The notes: generated by a model not told the origin, from the sequence alone. 64,000 bases of DNA from Pseudomonadales bacterium (GCA_022822135.1 JAJECH010000059.1:1-64000), one strand, 5' to 3'. Shown: positions 9,202 to 18,267, numbered from the stretch's first letter. Made by a program: numbers and translations.

Positions 9202-10262
9202 TTCGCGGTCGCCGTTTCTTTTACCGGTTCCGTACGTTCTTTCTCTTCCGCCGCTTTCTGTTCGCGACGGATTCGACTAGCGTTCCGTTGTGACGTCATC
9301 ACGCCATCATGCTGCATGTAGTCGTATTTCGGACGGAGCGTCGTTTTACCGTTTGCAGGTTCCGTGTCAAAGAGACTTCGATACGATTCCAGATTCTGGC
9401 CACTCTTCGCGCCCGCCTCAGCTTTGGAGACGCGTTCGATATCCCAATCGCTAGCACCGAATGGGAATAGACTGTAGACATCCATGAGTCCTGCGAATCG
9501 GACCGGATTGCGATCGAGTGCTTCCTGCGTCACGGTTTCGCGATACGCTTCTTCTGCCTGCCGCCGCCGTCGCATGTATTCGCATTGCAGCGTCATTCTC
9601 AATCCGGGTGTTTTCTTGGGATATGACCCATGCCACGTGTGATTACCCCAAATCACCATTGACCCTTGTGGTGCCTCTACCGCCACTGCACGGTCCGCCC
9701 AATACTTGGCATCATCCGGTGTCACCTGACGTCGCCACTTGTGACTACCAGGTACGAAGGAAATCGATCCGTCGTCCTTTGTATAGTCCGTTAACATGAA
9801 ATGCATATTGCAGTTATTGACTTGCTCAGGCTGCGCCTGTAGTGCTGGATCTAGATAGTCGCCGTGAATACCCGTACGAACCTCGCCTGGACCTTTGACC
9901 CATGCGGCACATAGACTGAGAATGCAATCGGTTCCTAGTAACCATTGCGCGAGTCCTAGACCAGCGGGGTTGTACGTTAGTTTCTCGAAAATCTGGTCTT
10001 CCCACAGCATGAACCGTTGAATGTCGTTAACGTTGGACCAACGCTCGACGGACATGCCATCGTCGCCATATCGTCGTAACATCGTACGTTCAAGGGCGGC
10101 TCTGACCTCTTCACAGAAATCTGGTGGTCCAACTTTCTCAGGTGGTACAACTGTGAAACCGAACGCTTCTAGTTCCGTGATGTTGCTCAACAAATCCAGC
10201 TGAGCGAGTTCCTTGTAAAGCGGTGCGACCGAACCTGTTGATTTCCAATCGCCGATCTCCAA
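9198..10262 (-). CDS. phytanoyl-CoA dioxygenase (PhyH) family protein
   Basis: A 354-residue relative of the next gene. The H-x-D pair is HGD in RTGIHGDYLD, the distal His is in NHTWHGSYPKK, and RMTLQCEYMR gives the 2-oxoglutarate Arg. The C-terminus is long and charged (KAAEEKERTEPVKE). The start is a TTG preceded by GGGGGATAG at suitable spacing. It heads the leftward group PhyH, PhyH, epimerase and diverges from the sulfite reductase gene across 375 bp. Metal site present; substrate unknown. Confidence 0.88.
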   Translation of the reverse strand: MEIGDWKSTGSVAPLYKELAQLDLLSNITELEAFGFTVVPPEKVGPPDFCEEVRAALERTMLRRYGDDGMSVERWSNVNDIQRFMLWEDQIFEKLTYNPAGLGLAQWLLGTDCILSLCAAWVKGPGEVRTGIHGDYLDPALQAQPEQVNNCNMHFMLTDYTKDDGSISFVPGSHKWRRQVTPDDAKYWADRAVAVEAPQGSMVIWGNHTWHGSYPKKTPGLRMTLQCEYMRRRRQAEEAYRETVTQEALDRNPVRFAGLMDVYSLFPFGASDWDIERVSKAEAGAKSGQNLESYRSLFDTEPANGKTTLRPKYDYMQHDGVMTSQRNASRIRREQKAAEEKERTEPVKETATAK

Positions 10263-10637
10263 AACGCTATCCCCCGGACTTAGTTGTTACGAAGACGAAG
10301 CGCCAAGCACGAGATCAAAGTCAAGCGAAAATCAGCAATCACCCTTAGGGCAATAAGTGGCGACATTTGCAGCGCGAAATCGCTTAAATCGACACATGCG
10401 TGAATGGCCTGGATAACCACATCATTCTTAGAGACACGCAACGGAAGTTATGTGGATGCGGTTAACTCACAAATTATCGCATAGGGGTACGGGGATTCAC
10501 CCTCTAATTTGTATAAGCCCATCGCGTTCATATAAGCTTATCGCATAATTCCCCCTTCCCGAATACTCTTGTGCTGGCGCTTGCGCCTCCACTAGAAGCC
10601 GATACACGGTTGATTGAGGTCAACCGTAGGCGTGACG
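10263..10637. promoter_or_regulatory. divergent intergenic region with tandem repeats
   Basis: There is no gene here. The region holds two direct copies of TTATCGCATA (10474-10483 and 10538-10547). It also holds two 19-bp-phased copies of TATAAGCnnATCGC (10512-10523 and 10531-10542), the second containing the palindrome ATAAGCTTAT. This could be the operator of the sulfite reductase operon; the regulator is not identified. Confidence 0.4.
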
Positions 10638-12323
10638 ATGTACCAATACGACAAATTTGACCATAAGTTCCTAAAGGAACGAGTTGCGCAATACCGCGAC
10701 CAAACCGACCGTTTTCTCGCCGGTGAAATCCCAGACGATGTGTTCCAACAACTGCGCTTGCGTAACGGCCTCTACATCCAACGACTCGCGCCGATGTTGC
10801 GAATCGCGGTGCCGTACGGAACACTGAATGCGACGCAGTTGCGCAAGCTCGCGTCGATTTCGCGGGATTATGACAAAGGCTATGGTCACCTCAGCACGCG
10901 TCAGAACATGCAATTGAACTGGCCTGAGCTTGCAGAAGTACCGGACATTCTCGCAGAACTCGCCGACGTCAGTATGCACGCGATTCAGACCAGTGGTAGC
11001 TGTGTACGCAACGTTACGACCGACCAATTCGCAGGCGTTGCGGCTGATGAGCAAATCGATGCGAGACCGTATGCAGAGATGCTGCGGCAATGGTCGACAT
11101 ATCACCCTGAATTTGAGTGGCTTCCTCGAAAATTCAAGATCGCTTTGAACGGTGCGGATAGTGATCGAGCAGCGATCGCGGTTCACGACATCGGCATTCA
11201 ATTACGCGTTGACGAGAGTGGACATACGACATTCGATGTCTACGTCGGCGGTGGACTTGGCCGAACTCCTGCGATTGGTGCATTAATTCGTGAAAACTTG
11301 CCTGAGAAACACCTGCTTACTTACGTCGAAGCGATTTTGCGTGTCTATAACCGATATGGACGTCGTGACAATAAGTACAAGGCACGCATAAAGATCCTTG
11401 TGAAAGCGATGTCGCCAGAAGTCTTCGGCGAGAAAGTGGACGCTGAATGGGAACTGATTAAAGGTAATCCACAAGAACTAACACAGGATGAAATCGAGCG
11501 AATCGTTGGGTGTTTTGACCCGCCTGATTACCCGGCCGTACCAGACGCTTCTTCGACCTTAGCTTCTCAGCGTCTTGAGGATCCAACGTTCAATCAGTGG
11601 ATTCAACAAAACGTCGCTGAACACAAACAACCAAATTACACGATCGTCACGCTCTCAACCAAAGCTACTGGAATCCCGCCGGGAGACGTAACCGATGTTC
11701 AAATGGACGCCGTCGCGGATTGGTCAGAAACCTTTGGATTCGGCGAGATTCGCATCAGTCACGAGCAGAATTTCGTCCTGCCGGATGTACCTCAACATCA
11801 ATTGTTCGAGCTATACCAACTTGCACGCGCAGAAGGTCTAGCGTCTGCCAATCAAGGATTATTAACTGATGTGATCTGCTGCCCGGGTGGCGATTACTGC
11901 TCATTGGCAAATGCGAAGTCAATACCTGTTGCGGAAGAAATACTGCAACGATTTGACGATTACGACTACTTGCACGATTTAGGTCCTCTTGACCTGAACA
12001 TTTCAGGCTGCATGAACGCTTGTGGGCATCACCACGTAGGCCATATTGGCATCTTAGGCGTCGATAAACGAGGTGATGAGTTCTATCAAATCTCGTTAGG
12101 CGGTAATGCAACGAACAGTGCATCACTTGGTAAGATCATTGGACCGTCATTCTCACGGAGCGAAGTGGTCGGTGTCATCGAACGATTGCTTGACGTATAT
12201 GTCGATTACCGAGCTGAAGGTGAAACGTTCTTGAGCTGTTATCGTCGTGTTGGCATGGATCCGTTCAAAGACCGCGTCTATATACAAGAATCTGAGAGTC
12301 AGACATATGCCCGTGCTGGTTAA
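10638..12323 (+). CDS. cysI: assimilatory sulfite/nitrite reductase hemoprotein (siroheme and 4Fe-4S)
   Basis: About 561 residues starting at MYQYDKFDHKF; an in-frame GTG/ATG region further upstream would add only a few residues. The siroheme/4Fe-4S cysteines are present near residues 415-465: C-x5-C in CCPGGDYCSLANAKS and C-x3-C in GCMNACGHHH. The N-terminal repeat has LRNGLYIQR and GHLSTRQNMQLNW, typical of ferredoxin- or NADPH-dependent sulfite reductases. The enzyme reduces sulfite to sulfide (or nitrite to ammonia) with six electrons. No flavoprotein subunit gene is adjacent. The next gene, DUF934, is the usual companion of this subtype and overlaps it by 17 bp. Confidence 0.9.
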   Translation: MYQYDKFDHKFLKERVAQYRDQTDRFLAGEIPDDVFQQLRLRNGLYIQRLAPMLRIAVPYGTLNATQLRKLASISRDYDKGYGHLSTRQNMQLNWPELAEVPDILAELADVSMHAIQTSGSCVRNVTTDQFAGVAADEQIDARPYAEMLRQWSTYHPEFEWLPRKFKIALNGADSDRAAIAVHDIGIQLRVDESGHTTFDVYVGGGLGRTPAIGALIRENLPEKHLLTYVEAILRVYNRYGRRDNKYKARIKILVKAMSPEVFGEKVDAEWELIKGNPQELTQDEIERIVGCFDPPDYPAVPDASSTLASQRLEDPTFNQWIQQNVAEHKQPNYTIVTLSTKATGIPPGDVTDVQMDAVADWSETFGFGEIRISHEQNFVLPDVPQHQLFELYQLARAEGLASANQGLLTDVICCPGGDYCSLANAKSIPVAEEILQRFDDYDYLHDLGPLDLNISGCMNACGHHHVGHIGILGVDKRGDEFYQISLGGNATNSASLGKIIGPSFSRSEVVGVIERLLDVYVDYRAEGETFLSCYRRVGMDPFKDRVYIQESESQTYARAG

Positions 12324-12774
12324 GGACCAGCAGATCGTCGCCGATACATGGCAGCTTATCGAGACGATTCCGGACTACGTACCTGCCAATGCGATCGTAC
12401 CGATCCATCAATTGACAAATACCAACGCGAACGGAGCTTGGGTCGACGGTGATATTGAAGTTGATGATTTTGGTGACAGGTTAGCTGGTCTAGATCTCGT
12501 AGCCGTCCACTTTCCCATGTTTGCAGACGGGCGTGGTTTATCGCTTGGGACGCTCTTGCGCAATCGCTTTGGCTTTAAAGGTGAGTTGCGGGCAATTGGC
12601 GAGGTTCAGCCGGACCTGACACCGTTCATGCGTCGGTGCGGGTTCGATGCATTCGTACTTGAGAATGAACTGGCTGCTAATACAGCCATTCAATGCATGG
12701 CGAGTATGAGCGATTTCTACCAAGGTTCCGTCATTCAACCGGAACCGGCATATCGCCGAAAACAGGGCGGCTAA
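12307..12774 (+). CDS. DUF934 protein, companion of sulfite reductase
   Basis: 155 residues from the ATG at 12307, which overlaps the end of the reductase gene by 17 bp and has GAGAG about 11 bases upstream. The family signature is in VHFPMFADGRGLSLGTLLRNR followed by LRAIGEVQPDLTPFMRRCGFDAF. DUF934 genes nearly always follow a cysI-type reductase and are thought to help sulfite reduction, but no biochemical activity is established. The 20 extra upstream residues of the longer frame lie inside the reductase and are not supported. Confidence 0.88.
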   Translation: MPVLVKDQQIVADTWQLIETIPDYVPANAIVPIHQLTNTNANGAWVDGDIEVDDFGDRLAGLDLVAVHFPMFADGRGLSLGTLLRNRFGFKGELRAIGEVQPDLTPFMRRCGFDAFVLENELAANTAIQCMASMSDFYQGSVIQPEPAYRRKQGG

Positions 12775-12811
12775 ACACTGTTATTGAATTCCATCGTACG
12801 AGATAGCGACG

Positions 12812-13963
12812 ATGATCGATAGCTTCATTCTTATCTTCGTTGGTGCGGCCATCCTCGCGTCACTGGCGATGTTTATACGTCAGCCGTTGATCATCGTTTA
12901 CGTGTTCCTCGGCATTGCCTTCGGACCGTCTGCATTGGGTTGGATAAGCGATACGACACTTGTCAGTGAGGTATCGGAAATCGGCATTCTGTTCCTGCTC
13001 TTCATCGTAGGACTTGAACTTCCGCCGAGCAAACTCATTGGGATGTTCAGCACCTCACTGGTCGCTGCGCTACTTAGCTCCATGTTGTTTTTCGTGGTGG
13101 GTCTCGGCGCAGGTCAAGTGTTTGGTTTCACCTGGATTGAAAGCGTTGTACTCGGTGTTGCGCTCATGTTCTCAAGTACCGTCTTGGGAATAAAGTTGCT
13201 TCCACGCACGATTCTGCATCACAGGAAGATCGGCGAAATCGTTATTGGCATTTTGCTGTTACAAGACCTACTCGCCGTTATCGCCTTAGTCTCACTCTAC
13301 CTATTCGCGCAAGTTGGTTCACAAGGCAATATTGATCTCGGGCTACTGTTAGCGTCCGGACCTCTTCTTGTCATCGTGGCATATATCGGTCCGAAGTTTC
13401 TTATCTGGCCACTCATGCAACGGTTCGATGTATTCACGGAGTACATGTTCCTCCTCTATATTGGCTGGTGTCTTGCACTTGCTGGCATCGCACACGCATG
13501 CGGACTGGGATTCGAACTCGGCGCATTCATCGCCGGTGTGTCGCTCGCAAACTCACCTGTTTCTCAGAGCGTAGCGGAGACACTTGAACCTTTACGAGAC
13601 TTCTTTCTGATACTGTTTTTCTTTACGGTTGGCGCTCGGGTCGACATCATGCTCGTGCCGGATGCAATCTGGCAAGCCGCGTTGCTTGCAGCAGTTCTCC
13701 TCGCATTGAAACCGGTCGCATTCCGCTACCTACTTGCACTTAGACGCGTGAGAAGTCCGATCGGTTGGGAGGTGGGTGTTCGTTTAGGTCAATGCAGTGA
13801 ATTCTCCCTGCTGGTTCTATTTGTGGCCTCTCCGTTATTGAGTAAACAAACCGATCACGTCATTCTGCTGGCGACGATCTTGACGATGTTGGTTTCGACC
13901 TACATGGTCGTCCTCAACTATCGCAATCCGTTAGCGCTTTCTGATCGCTTGCGCGTCGCTTGA
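12812..13963 (+). CDS. Kef-type cation/proton antiporter, membrane domain only
   Basis: A 383-residue protein made almost wholly of membrane helices, from the CPA2 family: ILFLLFIVGLELPPSKL, SSTVLGIKLLPRTILHHR, ILLLQDLLAVIAL (the conserved QD/LQD helix) and LGAFIAGVSLANSP. It lacks the cytoplasmic RCK/TrkA-N domain of KefB/KefC, so it is the short form. It should exchange K+ or Na+ for H+ across the inner membrane. It lies 37 bp after DUF934 on the same strand, and transposase debris begins 16 bp downstream. Confidence 0.88.
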   Translation: MIDSFILIFVGAAILASLAMFIRQPLIIVYVFLGIAFGPSALGWISDTTLVSEVSEIGILFLLFIVGLELPPSKLIGMFSTSLVAALLSSMLFFVVGLGAGQVFGFTWIESVVLGVALMFSSTVLGIKLLPRTILHHRKIGEIVIGILLLQDLLAVIALVSLYLFAQVGSQGNIDLGLLLASGPLLVIVAYIGPKFLIWPLMQRFDVFTEYMFLLYIGWCLALAGIAHACGLGFELGAFIAGVSLANSPVSQSVAETLEPLRDFFLILFFFTVGARVDIMLVPDAIWQAALLAAVLLALKPVAFRYLLALRRVRSPIGWEVGVRLGQCSEFSLLVLFVASPLLSKQTDHVILLATILTMLVSTYMVVLNYRNPLALSDRLRVA

Positions 13964-13979
13964 GCAAACTATTCACGTA

Positions 13980-14411
13980 TTAGTGAGTCGGTCTATCTAG
14001 CTTGGCAGATCTATGCGCTTCAGCGACGATTTCCAAGAAAAGGGTATCCTGAGCGTTAGCTTTTATTCGTCTACGAAACCGACCCAGCGTTGACCGATGA
14101 AGAGACGGACGCTGTGTGATGTCCCAAGCACAGAACGCTTCAACAAGACGGTTCTCCACCATGTCATCGATTGCCTGCTGATCACTCAATGAGCAACTCA
14201 ATTGATACACATGCAACCGAATCATGCTTTCGAGTGGAATGGGATTGCGCCCTCTCTCACCCGTCGGGTAGATCGGTTTCAAGTTTCGAATCAACCTGCG
14301 CCAAGGAATCGCCGCATCAAGCGCATCAAGATAACGGTGTCGTTTGGTGTTAAGGTCCCGAATCCAAAGGTGTTCCGAGAAGATCGACGGCGTTTCCGAC
14401 ACTGAGGACAT
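13980..14411 (-). pseudogene. IS5-family transposase, N-terminal fragment
   Basis: The 143-residue frame matches the DUF772-like N-terminal region of IS5-family transposases (HVYQLSCSLSDQQAIDDMVE, RLVEAFCAWD, STLGRFRRRI). The catalytic DDE half is missing: the frame stops at 13980, just behind the Kef-type gene. No ribosome-binding site precedes the ATG. The element therefore cannot move itself. No clear terminal repeats were found. Confidence 0.75.
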
Positions 14412-14754
14412 TGGAAGTATCGAGCCATATGCTCAAAGCAGAGCGTATTAATCTACCAGAAGTTGAGTAAAAACGAAATTTCAAATCATTTCTAATTATC
14501 GATTAGATTTGAGATTTGGCGTTCTGCGATTCGCGAACTGAACACTAATGAACCGTTCCATGTGAAGTCACACGAAACGTCAAAATCGGTGCATCCTGGT
14601 GAACTCGAGAGTCCTGGGAACGCGAAAAGATATGTCGGGATTGAGAAGATAGGTACCTCCACATTGAAGTAGAGCCATCAAATGACATATTCATGATGCG
14701 CTGGTAGTCACCCTACAATTACAAATAGTCGCAAATGCGTCAGTTCAACCACCA
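14412..14754. other. non-coding stretch between transposase debris and nucleotidyltransferase
   Basis: There is no convincing gene. An interrupted palindrome CTAATtatcgATTAG with A/T-rich arms lies near 14491-14505 and may belong to the end of the dead IS5 element. Otherwise I see nothing. Confidence 0.4.
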
Positions 14755-15177
14755 ATGTCACGTAACGGATCTACTCTCAAAATAGAAGTACCCTACAACG
14801 AAATACGGACGTTTTGCGAGAAGTGGGGACTCACAAGATTGGAGGTCTTCGGATCTGCCATCCGAGATGACTTTGATCCTGAAACCAGCGATGTAGACCT
14901 CATGGTAAGTCGACCATCGCCTCCAACGGTGCGTATATCACTCTTCGACGAGTTTAGGATGGTGGAGCAACTCGAAGACATATTCGGACGAAAGGTCGAT
15001 TTAGTTTGGCGAAAGTCTATCGAAACACATTACAACGAATACAGAAAACGATCAATTTTGGAGAGCACAGAGATCATCTATGTCGCGCCGAACACTTATA
15101 CGAGCGAGGATGATGAGCTCAAGTCGATAAAAAGAATTCGTTCTCGGTACTGCTACTTTCTCAGTCCTCGCAGTTGA
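14755..15177 (+). CDS. MNT-type minimal nucleotidyltransferase, probable orphan antitoxin-like protein
   Basis: The first 100 residues match the MntA-like nucleotidyltransferase fold. EVFGSAIRDDFDPETSDVDL carries the G-S and D-x-D catalytic motif, and RKVDLVWRKSIE supplies the third acidic strand. Such proteins are antitoxins of HEPN toxins, which they AMPylate, and are usually followed by a DUF86/HEPN gene. No HEPN gene follows here. The last 40 residues (TYTSEDDELKSIKRIRSRYC) do not match the family. They run into a frame change, beyond which a membrane-protein reading frame continues (15131-15352). The orphan state may be real or the result of decay in this island. Confidence 0.7.
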   Translation: MSRNGSTLKIEVPYNEIRTFCEKWGLTRLEVFGSAIRDDFDPETSDVDLMVSRPSPPTVRISLFDEFRMVEQLEDIFGRKVDLVWRKSIETHYNEYRKRSILESTEIIYVAPNTYTSEDDELKSIKRIRSRYCYFLSPRS

Positions 15178-15352
15178 AACGCTTCTAGTCTTTAACAAAC
15201 TCCTCGGTCTATTACTCTTTCAAGTCATCGGTGTCGAACCAGGTTCGGTTGGATTCCGCACAATGTTGATTTCCACAACCGCGCTCCTCTTAGTCCTCAC
15301 GATCGCGTTGTCCGCGATCGCGACTTATGTCGTCCTGAGGAAGTGCAGCTAG
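15131..15352 (+). pseudogene. open frame for a two-helix membrane tail without a start codon
   Basis: A 73-codon frame overlaps the end of the nucleotidyltransferase in another phase. Its translation has two clear hydrophobic helices (TFSVLAVETLLVFNKLLGLL and TALLLVLTIALSAIATYVVL) and ends in a basic, cytosol-like tail RKCS. It is closed upstream by a TAA at 15128-15130 and has no ATG, GTG or TTG before the second helix. It therefore looks like the 3' end of a gene joined to the nucleotidyltransferase frame by a frameshift near 15130-15145. The family is not recognised. Confidence 0.4.
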
Positions 15353-15477
15353 CCTAAGAAGTCAGATCTCACTGGTTTGTCCATATCGAATTTGCTTTAC
15401 CAATCAGTAAATCCTGCTGATTTCGCAGTACCAGGACATTCGTAAAAGGGAAGTCAATTCGAGTGTATAGGTAGTCC

Positions 15478-15681
15478 GTGCCTAACCATCTCGCCCGACA
15501 AGATGCGGTCATTCGCATCCGACAAAGTACCAAGCGTTAAGGGGGCAACGAAAACTCCCAGCTTGTCGATCTTCCAATCCGATGCCAGCTTTGACCAAAT
15601 GACATTCTTCTGATCAAGCGGTAATTCAACCGAGTCGATTCCTCCAAGTTTGACATGACGCAAAATGAACGGCAACATGAA
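15478..15681 (-). pseudogene. decayed duplicate of the 3' end of acuI
   Basis: This stretch aligns along about 200 bp with 21116-21318 of the intact acuI-like gene on the same strand, including 35 identical consecutive bases (15593-15627 against 21231-21265). The encoded peptide (DSVELPLDQKNVIWSKLAS, then WKIDKLGVFVAPLTLGTLSD) follows the C-terminus of the intact protein, with substitutions. The N-terminal two thirds are absent. The small frame around it (15454-15714) is thus a pseudogene fragment and not a gene. Confidence 0.85.
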
Positions 15682-15714
15682 GCATGAAGTGCCTAAATTA
15701 CATCGCGACTCCAA

Positions 15715-16218
15715 TAAACTAAAGAGAGCTCGAGTTTAGATGCTCGAAGGCGGTTCATCATGCTCGCGCAGCTCATAAATCTGCATGGTTCGTCAAGTGC
15801 GGCGTCGTGGTGAATGCCTTAACGTGGTGCTACAACGAAGCTCCGAAAACGTTGCCTTGAGCGACGTTGAGGGCGTGCGGAGGCTCGTTGTGATGATGTC
15901 ATCATAGATGTATGCAGCTACAGGGTCTGTCTGACCGTTGAGATGTGTAGCCAACCCCAAATGTATCACCATCAAATTCAATGTTTGTAGCGTATATATG
16001 ACATATTCGTTTTACAGCGTAATCATGGGCTTTATTGAGCGTTTGTATTCCGCATAAACTTGACTATATTTCGGCATGACACAAAAGTAGCACGATATAA
16101 ACATGACAATACTGGGTTTCTTAGCAACATCGACAGAACCGCTTGATCTCGGTGAAACGTCACCTATGATTTCCTCGAATCGACCCCCCCGGCGTTTGGG
16201 ACTGGGTTGGTGCGAATC
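15715..16218. other. non-coding island stretch
   Basis: About 500 bp, A/T-richer than its surroundings after 15980. A 62-codon frame on the minus strand (15793-15981) has no ribosome-binding site and no recognisable content. I see no RNA gene or repeat with clear edges. Confidence 0.4.
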
Positions 16219-17955
16219 ATGAGACGTTTCAACTTGCCTTCAGCACTTGCCCTCGTCGCATTCACTTTCGTACTACTTGCGCCTGTTGTTGGTGCGCAGA
16301 CCTCGGTGAATGTAAGCAACCTGTCGCAAACAAAGGCTTTCGACAGTGCAAGTCTTACCTTCTTCAGTACGCGCCATGCCACTGCATTCACCACCGGCGG
16401 CACCCGCTCTGACAGCTACACGCTGAACAGCGTCATCGTTGATATCGTAAGTGGTGGAATCGGACAGATAATCGTTTCGATCCACAGTCCTAACGGCATC
16501 AATCCCGGGACCCAAGTTGGCAGCAACTTGACAGGTACCATCGACTCTGACGCTGGAGCGACAACCTACACCGCGAGCGGCATCACGCTCACCGGAGGCA
16601 CAACATATTTCGTCCAGCTCAGAGCGGCGAGCGCAGCGACCCGCATTGTTGCAGAGATGACCGCAAGCGATGCGCAGACTGGCACGTCCGGGTGGTCCAT
16701 CGCGGACGGATCGCGTTATTCGAATAATTCCGGGAGTAGCTGGGGAATCGTCTTTGGTGGTAATAACAGCCTTCTCATGGCCGTCAATGCGACCGCTATC
16801 ACCAGGTCCGATCCCGGCGACGGCGACGGCAGCGCTCCTGGCCGAGGCAGCGGCACCACTCGCGACACCGGCGAGAGTGCCCCCGTGATTTGCGAACAGC
16901 AGCTCGCTGGCGACGGCACGGTGTACGGAACCTGGAACCGAGAGTGCCCCTCCTTGGCACGCAGCAACACCTACGCCCACTACTACGCGTTCACGCTGGA
17001 AAGCCAGTCGAATGTCACGATTTCGCTGGAATCTGCCGCCGACACCTATGTGTACCTCCGCAGTGGTGACCGATCCGGTCCTCAAATTGCCGACGACGAC
17101 GACGGCGGTAACGGCTACAACTCCCTGCTCAGGACGACGCTGGCAGCGGGGACCTACGCGATCGAAGCCACCACTTTTCGAGACGAAACCACCGGGACTT
17201 ACGCCCTGCGCGTCGCCGGCCTCGGTCGCCGTGCCCCGACCGACCAGCCTTTCGAGTGCGGTGAGCGGCTGGCCGGAGACGGCGCGGTGTTAGGCATCTG
17301 GACCGCCGACTGCGCCTCCGTCGCCCGCGACGGCAGCTACGCCCGCTACTACGTATTTGCCTTAGACGAACGGTCGCCGACGACGATCACGCTGTCGTCC
17401 TCCGTCGATGCCTTCCTGTACCTGCGCAAAGGCGGGGCGAAGGAAAGTCCGGTTCTCGCCTCCGACGACGATGGAGGAGGTGGCTCCAACGCGCGCATCT
17501 CGCAAACGCTAGACCCCGGAACTTACGTGATCGAGGCTACGACCTACTACTGGGGGCAGACCGGGAGCTTTACCTTGAGCCTAGCCGACACCGGCGATGC
17601 CGCCGACCCTGAAGGAGGCGCAGACGGTAGCAGCGGCGTCGATGGCACCGCTGACGATGGGCGACCGCCGGACGCGCCGATCGCGTTCGCCACGCCGGAG
17701 GACTGGGGCATCACGCTCTTCTGGCACGCAGTCACCGGCGCGACGGGCTACGAGTACCAGTATGTCTACGCCGACGATGACTGGGACAGCGATTGGGTAC
17801 AGCAGCGGTCGGTCGGCGCGGACATCCTCTCCGTGGCGCTACGCGACGAGATCGGTGCCGACCCCTACAACTTGCGCGTGCGCGCCGTGAAGGTTACCGG
17901 CGGCGAACGATTGGTGTCCGATTGGTCGGAGACGGTGACGGCGGAGTCGAACTAG
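16219..17955 (+). CDS. secreted protein with choice-of-anchor-like domain, two pre-peptidase C-terminal-like domains and a C-terminal fibronectin-III-like domain
   Basis: Started at MRRFNLPSALALVAF, the protein has a Sec signal ending at VVGAQ and about 578 residues. Residues about 25-195 form a beta-rich domain (AFTTGGTRSDSYTLNSVIVD) like the choice-of-anchor R type. Two PPC-like repeats follow (about residues 220-335 and 345-455), each with a Cys pair, an ARYYVFAL or AHYYAFTL strand and a D-rich DDDDGG loop. A fibronectin-III-like end follows (about residues 490-578). No catalytic domain is seen, so adhesion or binding is likelier than hydrolysis. Base composition is much richer in G+C than the neighbours from about 16800 on, which suggests transfer. 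Confidence 0.75.
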   Translation: MRRFNLPSALALVAFTFVLLAPVVGAQTSVNVSNLSQTKAFDSASLTFFSTRHATAFTTGGTRSDSYTLNSVIVDIVSGGIGQIIVSIHSPNGINPGTQVGSNLTGTIDSDAGATTYTASGITLTGGTTYFVQLRAASAATRIVAEMTASDAQTGTSGWSIADGSRYSNNSGSSWGIVFGGNNSLLMAVNATAITRSDPGDGDGSAPGRGSGTTRDTGESAPVICEQQLAGDGTVYGTWNRECPSLARSNTYAHYYAFTLESQSNVTISLESAADTYVYLRSGDRSGPQIADDDDGGNGYNSLLRTTLAAGTYAIEATTFRDETTGTYALRVAGLGRRAPTDQPFECGERLAGDGAVLGIWTADCASVARDGSYARYYVFALDERSPTTITLSSSVDAFLYLRKGGAKESPVLASDDDGGGGSNARISQTLDPGTYVIEATTYYWGQTGSFTLSLADTGDAADPEGGADGSSGVDGTADDGRPPDAPIAFATPEDWGITLFWHAVTGATGYEYQYVYADDDWDSDWVQQRSVGADILSVALRDEIGADPYNLRVRAVKVTGGERLVSDWSETVTAESN

Positions 17956-18017
17956 GAACTTGCGTCACACGGCTTCGAAGCCGCCCGTTCCAGTAACAGG
18001 AAATTAACGCATCTAGA

Positions 18018-18063
18018 GCGGTGAAAAGTGCGGCGGGCGTAACCCGACCGGCTTTTTCACCGC
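18018..18063 (+). terminator. hairpin terminator after the secreted protein gene
   Basis: GCGGTGAAAA (18018-18027) pairs with TTTTCACCGC (18054-18063) as a 10-bp stem enclosing a smaller GC-rich stem, 63 bp after the stop. Confidence 0.5.
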
Positions 18064-18159
18064 GGTCTGCAGATCGTTTGATCATGATGTTGTACCGTCC
18101 TTTCCGTTGAGCTCGCACGAGTCGACCTAATTGGCTCGACGGTAGATGCTGAACGTCGT

Positions 18160-18267
18160 AGCGGTTGTTTGAGATTAACGATCCATCCTATCAAACCGTC
18201 AAATATTGCGGTTCGATAGGATATATTCGTTAAGTCCAGATGGTTCGATTTTGATCTAACAACCGCT
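18160..18267. repeat. nested palindrome of about 108 bp, MITE-like
   Basis: Outer arms AGCGGTTGTT (18160-18169) and AACAACCGCT (18258-18267) are exact complements, and the next 15-20 bases inside remain loosely complementary. An inner hairpin pairs ATCCTATCAAACCG (18185-18198) with 18209-18222 at 13 of 14 positions. The form recalls a small non-autonomous element or a palindromic repeat. No target duplication is visible at its edges. Confidence 0.45.

Noticed and set aside
15793-15981. 62-codon minus-strand frame in the island
   Set aside because: No ribosome-binding site, no recognisable content, in a region of decayed DNA.
16273-17085. 270-codon antisense frame opposite the secreted protein
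   Set aside because: It is produced by the high GC content of the true gene; composition is Arg/Ala/Gly-rich with no signal or domain.
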